Shown piece by piece: positions 1 through 6,233 of a DNA stretch of 6,713 bases. Made by a program: the position numbers and the translations under genes. Position 1 is the stretch's first letter. Every line of letters starts with the position of its first letter. Below the pieces are notes generated by a model. The model was not told where the DNA came from. It ran no database searches and worked only from the letters and a program-made list of their open reading frames with translations. The DNA is from Spirochaetaceae bacterium (lineage in GTDB: Bacteria; Spirochaetota; Spirochaetia; SZUA-6; Fen-1364), in NCBI GenBank assembly GCA_003154555.1, contig PMDT01000356.1, positions 1-6,713 of the forward strand, in the 5' to 3' direction.

Positions 1-4
1 GCGA

Positions 5-3000
5 ATGTCACCAGGAGTGACTGCGATAGACACGGCCGGGTACGATCCGTATATTGATTGGGCCATGAAAACCCGTGAATCCATCCGCGGCTTCGACGTC
101 ATGTCGCGGCGTGCGCTGCCAGAATACCGGGCGGATGGCCTGCATCTGCGCCACCGGGTGACAGGATGCGAGGTTCTCCACCTCGCCACCACCGACACGG
201 AAAACCTCTTTGCGTTCTGCTTCACCACGCCGCCGCGCGACGACACGGGAGTCTCCCATATCGTCGAACACTCCGTCCTGAGCGGATCGAAAAAATATCC
301 CGTGAAGGAGCCGTTCTCCGTGCTCATGAAGGGGAGCATGCATACGTTCCTCAACGCCCTGACCTACCCGGATCGCACGGTCTATCCCGCGGCGAGCTGC
401 AATCACGCGGATTTTTTCAACCTCCTGGCCGTCTACGGGGATGCGGTTTTCCACCCCCTCTTGCGGAAGGAAACCTTCATGCAGGAGGCATGGCGCCTGG
501 AGGCGGGGGATGGCGCGGATGCGCCCCGGTATGTCGGCATCGTCTACAACGAGATGAAAGGCGCGCGGGCGAGCCCCGATTCCATCGCGGCGGAATGGAC
601 GGCGCGCTCGCTGATGCCGGACACGCCCTACCGCTACGACTCCGGCGGGGACCCGGCGCAGATCCCCGGGCTCTCCCTGGAGGCGACGCGCGCGTTCCAG
701 GCGCGCTTCTATCACCCCTCCAACTGCCGCATCTTCCTCTACGGCGATATTCCGATCGAAGAGCTGCTCGCCTTCCTCGATGAGAAGCTGCTCTGCGGCT
801 ACACGGCCCAGCGCGTCGACGCGTCGGTTCCCTTGCAGAAGTCCTGGACCGCGCCGCACAGGGTGGTGAAGACCTACCCCGTGATGCCTGAGACCCCGCT
901 TTCAAAGCGCGCGATCATTACGCTCGCATGGCTCCTCCCGGCCGTCACCGACGCGGTGGAGCTCGTCACGCACGAGGTGCTTTCAGAAGTCCTCGTGGAA
1001 AGCGCCGGCTCGCCGCTCCGCAAGGCCCTCATCGACTCGGGGCTCGGCGAAGATCTTTCCCCCGTGACCGGTCTGGAGACCGATCTGAAGCAGATGATAT
1101 TCGCGGTGGGACTACGGGGAACGGAAGTCGACCGGGAGGATCGGATCACGCGTCTCATCCTCGACACGCTGGGCTTGCTCGCGCATGACGGGCTCGACCG
1201 GGGGCTCGTGCAGTCGATGATCAACCGGGTGGAGTTCCGCCATCGGGAGATCAGGGGAGGCGGATCGCCTTATGGCCTCCGCCTCATGGGACGCGCCTTG
1301 CGCGGCTGGGTCCACGGCGCGGATCCCTTTGACGCGCTGGAGTTTTCGCGGTCCATGAAAGAGCTCACGGCGCGCATGGCCGCCGATCCGCGCTATCTCG
1401 AAAAGCGGATCGAAGCGGGGTTCATCTCCAATCACCATCGACTCACGCTGATCGTCGACGCCGATCGGATGCAGGAACAGCGGGAGCAGGAAGAAGAACA
1501 GGCGAGGATTGCATCCGCCTGGTCGCGCCTGTCGTCCGCGGAGCAGGATGCGGTGCGCGGAGAGACGCGCGCTTTCAAGGAATACCAGGAGGCACCGGAT
1601 TCACCCGAATCCCTCGCCCTGATCCCGTCGCTGCGCAGAGCGGACATTCCAGAAGCCGTGGAGCGGATCCCCCACCGGGACACGATCACACCGGCAGGAG
1701 TGCAGCTTGCGCTGCATGACATCTTCACAAACGAGATCGTCTACCTGGACCTTATCTTCCCGACGGATTCATTGGCCGGCGAGCATTCGCTTCTTCTTCC
1801 CCTTTTTGGCAAGGCAGTGTGCGGCTCCGGGCTCCCCGGCGCTCCTTACGACGAAGTGGCGCTCGATCTTTTCCGCCTGACGGGCGGCTTCTCCGCGGCA
1901 CTCGACGCAGGAGGAATCGCCGGCAGCGAGACGGCCTTTGCCCAGCACGTGTTTTTCCGCACGCGTTTCCTGCGCGAGAATCTGTCGGAAGCCACTGCGT
2001 TGATCGCTCGTCTCCTGGCCGCGGCCGACTTTCGCGACCTGGAAAGGCTGCGGGACATGATCCTGGAGCTGCGCAACGACATGAAGGCCGCGCTCGTCCC
2101 GGGCGGCCACCAGTTTGCCATGCTCCGTGCCGCCGGCATGATCTCCGCGTCCGTCGCGCGGGAGGAGGAGTGGAGGGGTATTACCCAGCTCCTGTACCTT
2201 GAAAAGCTCGCGGGATCGCTGGAGACGGAGCTTCCCCGTGTCGCCGGCGCACTCGAGCATATCCGCGTGGCGCTCCTTTCGAAAAAGCTTCTCATCGCCA
2301 ATGCAACGTCCGCGGCTGACTGCTTCGAAGAAACGGCGCGCGCGGTAGACCAACTCGCCTCGGCGCTGCCCGCCGGGATGGAGGCGACCGCTGATGCGGC
2401 GGCAAGCGCGGCGGCGCGTCCTGCGGGGCTCAGCGCGGAATCGCTCGTGGCCAGCGCGCCTGTCGGGTACGTCGCGCGGGCAATGCCGGGCATCCGCTTT
2501 GATCATCCCCTGAGCGGGCCGATCGCGGTTCTTGGGCACATGCTCTCCACGGGTTATCTCTGGGAAAAAGTGCGCATGGAAGGCGGCGCCTATGGAGCCT
2601 TCTCCTACCCGCGTAACATGGACGGTCTTTTCCTGATGGGATCCTACCGCGACCCGCACATCGTCCGGACGCTCCATGCGTTCGACGAAGGCCTCGCGCT
2701 GATGGAGCGGGCGGAGCTGGACGCGGTCGAGGTCGACCACGCCGTCATCGGTACCGTCGGCAGGGAGGACCGGCCGCTCGATCCGGGAGAGAAGGGCTTT
2801 GTCAGCATCCAGCGCAAGCTGCACGGTGTCACCGACGACGCGCGCCAGGCCCGAAGGCGCTCGCTCCTTGCCACGGACAGGAAGGGGATCGGGGAAGCGG
2901 CGCGGCTTCTGCGCGCTTCGGCCGGGAAAGGTTTTACCGCCGTGATCGCCAACCGCGCGTCTCTCGCCGAGGCGGCCCGGGAGATCCCCGCCCTGGCCGG

Positions 3001-3025
3001 CAGGATCATCGAGCTCCCGGAATAG
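5..3025 (+). CDS. M16C family zinc metallopeptidase (presequence protease/falcilysin-like)
   Basis: A 1006-residue protein, the usual length for single-chain M16C peptidases, which degrade short unfolded peptides inside a closed two-half chamber. The inverted zinc motif HxxEH is H85-I-V-E88-H89, and the distal zinc ligand is E183 in YNEMKG, 94 residues after H89 as expected. The family block around it is intact (FTTPPRDDTGVSHIVEH, then SGSKKYPVKEPF). Residues ~465-560 are the charged helical-hairpin linker (M16C-associated region), ending in a P-L-R-x-A-D-I-P stretch. The inactive second half ends with WEKVRMEGGAYGAF, whose R857 and Y863 match the substrate-binding Arg/Tyr pair of the family. 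No signal peptide or membrane segment is visible, so it is probably cytosolic. The start is uncertain: ATG at 5 leaves no room to see a ribosome site, the frame is open upstream, and an in-frame ATG at 65 (Met21) lies just before the conserved R-G-F-D-V. It has no clear Shine-Dalgarno either. The family call is very secure; the physiological substrate is unknown. Confidence 0.95.
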   Translation: MSPGVTAIDTAGYDPYIDWAMKTRESIRGFDVMSRRALPEYRADGLHLRHRVTGCEVLHLATTDTENLFAFCFTTPPRDDTGVSHIVEHSVLSGSKKYPVKEPFSVLMKGSMHTFLNALTYPDRTVYPAASCNHADFFNLLAVYGDAVFHPLLRKETFMQEAWRLEAGDGADAPRYVGIVYNEMKGARASPDSIAAEWTARSLMPDTPYRYDSGGDPAQIPGLSLEATRAFQARFYHPSNCRIFLYGDIPIEELLAFLDEKLLCGYTAQRVDASVPLQKSWTAPHRVVKTYPVMPETPLSKRAIITLAWLLPAVTDAVELVTHEVLSEVLVESAGSPLRKALIDSGLGEDLSPVTGLETDLKQMIFAVGLRGTEVDREDRITRLILDTLGLLAHDGLDRGLVQSMINRVEFRHREIRGGGSPYGLRLMGRALRGWVHGADPFDALEFSRSMKELTARMAADPRYLEKRIEAGFISNHHRLTLIVDADRMQEQREQEEEQARIASAWSRLSSAEQDAVRGETRAFKEYQEAPDSPESLALIPSLRRADIPEAVERIPHRDTITPAGVQLALHDIFTNEIVYLDLIFPTDSLAGEHSLLLPLFGKAVCGSGLPGAPYDEVALDLFRLTGGFSAALDAGGIAGSETAFAQHVFFRTRFLRENLSEATALIARLLAAADFRDLERLRDMILELRNDMKAALVPGGHQFAMLRAAGMISASVAREEEWRGITQLLYLEKLAGSLETELPRVAGALEHIRVALLSKKLLIANATSAADCFEETARAVDQLASALPAGMEATADAAASAAARPAGLSAESLVASAPVGYVARAMPGIRFDHPLSGPIAVLGHMLSTGYLWEKVRMEGGAYGAFSYPRNMDGLFLMGSYRDPHIVRTLHAFDEGLALMERAELDAVEVDHAVIGTVGREDRPLDPGEKGFVSIQRKLHGVTDDARQARRRSLLATDRKGIGEAARLLRASAGKGFTAVIANRASLAEAAREIPALAGRIIELPE

Positions 3026-3040
3026 AAAGATGCGGCGGTC

Positions 3041-3967
3041 ATGAATCTCGAAGTATTCGTTCTGGGAACGGGGGGAATGATGCCCCTGCCGGGCAGGGGG
3101 CTCACCTCCGTCCTCGTCCGTCGCGAGGGTGAGCTCTTCCTTTTCGATTGCGGCGAAGGCACGCAGATCGGGCTGCGGAGGCTGAATCTGCGGTGGAAGA
3201 AGATCACGAGCATCTTCATTTCCCACACGCACGCCGATCACGTCACCGGTCTCCCGGGCATCCTGATGCTCTCGTCCCAGGTGGACAGGAGCGAGCCCCT
3301 TTGCATCTACGGACCGCCGAAGATCCGCGAGTTCGTGGATGCGATGCGCCGCACGCTTGACATGTATATCAACTACGAGATCGTCGTGCGCGAGATCGAG
3401 GGAGGCACGACGATCGTGCAGACCCCGGAGTATGCCATCAGCGCGCACGCCCTCGTCCATACAAAGCCGTGCCTCGCCTACAGCCTGGTGGAAAACGTGC
3501 GCCCGGGCATCTTCTTCCCCGACAAGGCACTGGCCCTCGGGGTTCCGCGCGGCCCGTTGTGGTCGAAGCTTCAGAGCGGGGAAGAGATCTGTCTTCCCGA
3601 TGGAACGGCGGTGCGGTCCGACCAGGTGATGGGCGGCGAGCGGAAAGGCCGCAAGTTCTGTTTTGCGACCGACACGACCGCGGCGCCCGGGCTCGCGGAC
3701 TTCGCGCGCAACGCGGACCTCTTCATCTGCGAGGGGATGTTCTCCAATGAGTTCACCGACACCGCGGCGGAGAAGAGGCACCTGACAGCCGCGCAGGCGG
3801 CGCGCCTTGCGCGGGAAGGCAACGTGAAGAAGCTCGGTCTCATCCACTACAGCCCACGGTACGCGGAGCGCGAGCTCAAGACGCTGTTGGGCGAAGCGCG
3901 CGAGATATTCCCCGAAGCGTTCCTTACGAGAGATCTCCAGCACATCGAGATGCCATTCGAGGATTGA
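3041..3967 (+). CDS. rnz: Ribonuclease Z (tRNA 3'-processing endonuclease)
   Basis: A 308-residue metallo-beta-lactamase-fold nuclease that removes the 3' trailer from tRNA precursors in the cytoplasm. It shows the complete RNase Z set: FDCGEGTQ (35-42), the HxHxDH motif H62-T-H64-A-D66-H67, H140, D211 in FATDT, H247 in RHLTA and H269 in IHYSPRY. The spacing is almost identical to that known for the Bacillus subtilis enzyme. The flexible-arm (exosite) region is present at about 152-205, including GVPRGPLWSKL and a basic R-K-G-R-K that contacts tRNA in the family, so this is the long-arm bacterial form and not a generic hydrolase. The start at 3041 puts the first beta strand (NLEVFVLGTGG) at the N-terminus, as is normal. 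The ribosome site is weak (GAAAG at 3025-3029). It begins 15 nt after the M16C stop, which suggests cotranscription, though no functional link between the two is known. Length and catalytic residues all look intact. Confidence 0.97.
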   Translation: MNLEVFVLGTGGMMPLPGRGLTSVLVRREGELFLFDCGEGTQIGLRRLNLRWKKITSIFISHTHADHVTGLPGILMLSSQVDRSEPLCIYGPPKIREFVDAMRRTLDMYINYEIVVREIEGGTTIVQTPEYAISAHALVHTKPCLAYSLVENVRPGIFFPDKALALGVPRGPLWSKLQSGEEICLPDGTAVRSDQVMGGERKGRKFCFATDTTAAPGLADFARNADLFICEGMFSNEFTDTAAEKRHLTAAQAARLAREGNVKKLGLIHYSPRYAERELKTLLGEAREIFPEAFLTRDLQHIEMPFED

Positions 3968-3980
3968 GACAGTCGTCGGG

Positions 3981-3987
3981 GGAAGGA
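3981..3987 (+). promoter_or_regulatory. Shine-Dalgarno sequence in the rnz-panE spacer
   Basis: GGAAGGA contains the core AAGGA (3983-3987), seven bases before the ATG at 3995 and about 40 bases before the panE-like start at 4027. It is the best ribosome-binding sequence in the spacer. Its position fits the micro-ORF at 3995 and not the panE-like gene, whose own upstream sequence is only GGGA at 4016-4019. Inference: ribosomes may load here and reach the panE-like start by termination-reinitiation. Confidence 0.45.
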
Positions 3988-3994
3988 CAAGGAC

Positions 3995-4030
3995 ATGGAG
4001 AACGTCATCAGCAATGGGACATCGTCATGA
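3995..4030 (+). CDS. Possible 11-codon micro-ORF coupled to the panE-like gene
   Basis: The sequence reads MENVISNGTSS and then TGA. It has an AAGGA ribosome site at optimal spacing. Its TGA (4028-4030) overlaps the ATG of the panE-like gene (4027-4029) in an ATGA arrangement, which is a classic setting for translational coupling. The peptide has no run of a regulatory amino acid and no recognisable domain, so an attenuator-type leader is not supported. It could simply be chance: a 36-nt open frame is easily found at random. The combination of a good ribosome site, suitable spacing and the exact stop/start overlap is what makes it worth listing. It is too short to have coding statistics. Confidence 0.3.
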   Translation: MENVISNGTSS

Positions 4031-4950
4031 GGATCGCGATCGTCGGCTCGGGCGCCATGGGTTCCCTGTTCGGCGGGAAGCTTTCGCTGGCAGGCCATGA
4101 CGTGGTGCTCTACGATGTCTATCGCGAGCATGTCGATGCCATCGCCTCCGCAGGGCTTGCCATCGAGGAGGCGGCCACGGGTGCCGTGACCGTTGCGCGG
4201 CCGCGGGCCAGCGCGGATCCTCGCGCCGTCGCCGACGCGGAGGCTCTCATCATATTCGTGAAATCCACGGCCACGGAGGACGCGGCGGCGCAATTTTCCG
4301 GCATCGCCTCGCCCACTGCAATTGTCCTGACGCTGCAGAACGGGCTGGGAAACGAGGAAATCATCCGTGCGCATTTCGGGGCGGAGCGTACGGCAGCCGG
4401 TGTCACGTCGCAGGGCGCGACATTTCTCGGGCCGGGCCGCATCCGCCACGCGGGGGCAGGACCGACGCACATGAGCATGTCCGATGGCAGCACGGGGCGG
4501 TTGACGGCTCTTGCGGACGCCCTGACCGGTTCCGGCTTCGAAACGCATGTCGAAAAAGATGTGTCGGGCTTGATCTGGAGCAAGCTGGTGATCAATGTAG
4601 GCATCAACGCCTTGACGGCCCTGACGGCACAGACAAACGGCCGCCTGCTCGAATCGGAGGAGACGCAATCCCTGGTGGAAGACCTTGTGAATGAGGCAGT
4701 CGCCGTTGCCCGCGCACGAGGCATCAATCTGTCGTACCCGGATCCCATCGGCCGGGTGAAAGAGGTCGCGCGCATGACGGGTGCGAATCGTTCCTCCATG
4801 CTCCAGGACTTTGATCGGAAGCGCCCGTCGGAGATCGACTTCATGAATGGCGCGATCGTGCGGGAGGCTGCAAAGCTCGGGATCGCCGCCCCTGTGAATG
4901 CAACGATCACCCGGCTGGTCAAGGCCGTGGAAAAGGCCCGCCAGGAATGA
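4027..4950 (+). CDS. panE: Ketopantoate reductase family protein (2-dehydropantoate 2-reductase, PanE/ApbA-like)
   Basis: A 307-residue NADP-dependent reductase. The family's named reaction is reduction of ketopantoate to pantoate for pantothenate and coenzyme A synthesis. The N-terminal Rossmann motif is G7-S-G9-A-M-G12. K79 lies in FVKS and N105 in LQNG, both at the usual cofactor/substrate positions. The C-terminal helical domain carries the catalytic lysine K186 in IWSKLVIN, followed by N190 and N194, then R255-S-S-M-L-Q-D261 and E269-I-D-F-M-N-G, which match the substrate-binding Ser and the acid of the Escherichia coli enzyme. All key residues are present and the length is normal. The start at 4027 puts the Rossmann glycine at residue 7 as usual. 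A longer reading from TTG at 3964 would only add 21 unconserved residues. The gene overlaps the M20 gene by ATGA. Because the family includes reductases of other 2-oxo acids and the neighbour is a deacylase and not a pantothenate gene, the true substrate is open. The family call is firm; the symbol is tentative. Confidence 0.88.
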   Translation: MRIAIVGSGAMGSLFGGKLSLAGHDVVLYDVYREHVDAIASAGLAIEEAATGAVTVARPRASADPRAVADAEALIIFVKSTATEDAAAQFSGIASPTAIVLTLQNGLGNEEIIRAHFGAERTAAGVTSQGATFLGPGRIRHAGAGPTHMSMSDGSTGRLTALADALTGSGFETHVEKDVSGLIWSKLVINVGINALTALTAQTNGRLLESEETQSLVEDLVNEAVAVARARGINLSYPDPIGRVKEVARMTGANRSSMLQDFDRKRPSEIDFMNGAIVREAAKLGIAAPVNATITRLVKAVEKARQE

Positions 4951-6179
4951 TCTCCGCGGAGGAACGACACCTTCTTTCTTCGGTTGATCGCGGGGAGCTC
5001 GTGCGGCTGACGCAGGACCTCGTGCGCATCGACTCGGTGATCCGCCCGGAGACAGGCGAGACGGAAAGGAACGTTGTCGCCTACCTTGCGGATTGGATCC
5101 GGCGCGAGCTCTCCATCGAGCCTCTGATCGAGCAGGTCGTTGAGGGTCGGGAAAACATCATCGTCACCATAGATTCGGGGCGCCCCGGCCCCTGCCTGAT
5201 GATCGAAGGGCACACGGATGTCGTGAGCGAAGGGAGCCGCGACAGGTGGCGGCGCGACCCCTTTGGCGGGGAGGTGATCGACGGCAGGCTGTACGGCCGG
5301 GGATCCTGCGACATGAAGGCGGGCCTTGCTGTGGCGCTCATGACGGCGCGCTCTCTCGCGCGCGCGAACACGGGATGGTGCGGCAGAATGCGGTTGGGCT
5401 TCGTCTGCGACGAGGAAGGCATGATGATCGGCATCAAGCACTACATCCGGGCCGGTCACGCCGACGACGTTACTGCCTGCCTCGTGCCGGAGCCGGAGGA
5501 GAACAACCTCTGCATCTCCATGAAAGGCGCGATCCGCGCAATCGTGCGCGTGCAAGGCAGGATGGCCCACGGGGCGATGCCGTTATCCGGCGTCAACCCG
5601 AATACCCGGCTTGCGCGCATCATTCTTGCATTTGAAAAGTACGAGGCGGAGGAGAAAGCTCGTTGCGGTCGCGACCCCTTCCTGGGCCTGCCCTCTGTGA
5701 CATTCACTGTTTTGCGGTCTCCGACTGCCGGAAGCCCTGCGCAGCTCAACGTCATGCCGGGCGAGGCCGAAGCGTATGTCGACATACGCACGACTCTTGC
5801 CCAGAGCCACGAGCAGGTGCGGGAGGATCTGCGCGGGATCCTCAGGCTGCTCGCTTCCGTCGATCCTGATTTTCATGCGGACATCGAATTCATCGAGGAC
5901 CGACCTGTTGTAGGAATAACGAAAGACGAGCCTATTGCCGGCATATCCGCAGAGGTATTTCAGGAGATTACCGGGCGGGCACCTGTCTGGAATGGCGTCC
6001 CGGGTGCCACGGATGGGACCTTTCTCAGCTCGATAAAAGGCATACCGTGCCTGGTGAATGGTCCTGGACCGCGGCATATGCCCCACCAGGTTGACGAATA
6101 CGTCGAAGTCGATCAGCTTTTCGAAGCGGCCAACATTTATGTTCTTACGGCAAAACGTTTTCTATCCCTTAAGTCCTGA
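4947..6179 (+). CDS. M20 family metallopeptidase/deacylase (ArgE/DapE type)
   Basis: A 410-residue di-zinc hydrolase of the ArgE/DapE/ACY1 group, which cleaves amide bonds in N-acyl amino acids or small peptides. The metal site is complete: H89 and catalytic D91 in EGHTDVV, bridging D122 in YGRGSCDMKAG, general base E156 and ligand E157 in CDEEG, E182 in VPEPEE, and H380 in PHQVDEYV near the C-terminus. The inserted dimerisation domain (about 190-310) contains the conserved AHGAMP with H208, which completes the partner active site in related dimers. No signal peptide is seen, so it is probably cytoplasmic. The ATG at 4947 overlaps the TGA of the panE-like gene, so translation is probably coupled, with AGGA (4943-4946) directly before the ATG and too close to be a normal ribosome site. 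A GGAGGA inside the gene (4958-4963) has no start codon at suitable spacing. Acetylornithine, succinyl-diaminopimelate or another acyl amino acid could be the substrate; the sequence alone does not decide. The last ~60 bases are more AT-rich than the rest. Confidence 0.92.
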   Translation: MISAEERHLLSSVDRGELVRLTQDLVRIDSVIRPETGETERNVVAYLADWIRRELSIEPLIEQVVEGRENIIVTIDSGRPGPCLMIEGHTDVVSEGSRDRWRRDPFGGEVIDGRLYGRGSCDMKAGLAVALMTARSLARANTGWCGRMRLGFVCDEEGMMIGIKHYIRAGHADDVTACLVPEPEENNLCISMKGAIRAIVRVQGRMAHGAMPLSGVNPNTRLARIILAFEKYEAEEKARCGRDPFLGLPSVTFTVLRSPTAGSPAQLNVMPGEAEAYVDIRTTLAQSHEQVREDLRGILRLLASVDPDFHADIEFIEDRPVVGITKDEPIAGISAEVFQEITGRAPVWNGVPGATDGTFLSSIKGIPCLVNGPGPRHMPHQVDEYVEVDQLFEAANIYVLTAKRFLSLKS

Positions 6180-6193
6180 TATCTCAGATTCTA

Positions 6194-6222
6194 TTGACAG
6201 ATACCTGGCAATCCCATAGACT
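6194..6222 (+). promoter_or_regulatory. Putative sigma70-type promoter before the ABC ATPase gene
   Basis: A perfect -35 box TTGACA (6194-6199) is followed, after exactly 17 bases, by TAGACT (6217-6222), which keeps the T, A and final T of the -10 consensus. It sits in the only clearly AT-richer gap of the window (6180-6233), after the end of the preceding gene run. Transcription would start near 6228-6230, only a few bases before the ATG at 6234, so the message would be leaderless or nearly so. No hairpin with a T-tract was seen in the same gap, so read-through from upstream is also possible. Confidence 0.45.
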
Positions 6223-6233
6223 TGGCGAATATT

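Noticed and set aside
8..859. A 283-codon minus-strand open frame opposite the start of the M16C gene
   Set aside because: Arg/Gly/Val-rich shadow of the sense gene, with no recognisable family.
1769..3943. A 724-codon open frame on the minus strand, antisense to the M16C and rnz genes
   Set aside because: It lies opposite two genes with complete catalytic motifs. Its translation is rich in R, H, E and A with no recognisable domain, as expected from the reverse of GC-rich coding sequence, and it crosses the boundary between the two genes without regard to it.
3964..4026. TTG start at 3964 for the panE-like gene
   Set aside because: It would add 21 polar, unconserved residues before the Rossmann strand. 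The start at 4027 gives MRIAIVGSGAMG, the normal family N-terminus.
4958..4963. GGAGGA as a ribosome site for a later M20 start
   Set aside because: There is no ATG, GTG or TTG in the M20 frame at suitable distance, and the ATG at 4947 gives the natural N-terminus and the ATGA overlap.
5350..5368. Alternating CG-rich run (GCGCGCGCG-like) inside the M20 gene
   Set aside because: It encodes ordinary residues (S-L-A-R-A) in frame and is explained by GC-rich codon choice.
4119..5570. A 483-codon minus-strand open frame opposite the panE-like and M20 genes
   Set aside because: Same composition artefact; it spans two real overlapping genes and shows no domain or motif.
6174..6200. Possible terminator after the M20 gene
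   Set aside because: CTGA-TATC-TCAG gives only a 4-bp AT-containing stem with no following T-tract, so intrinsic termination is not supported.
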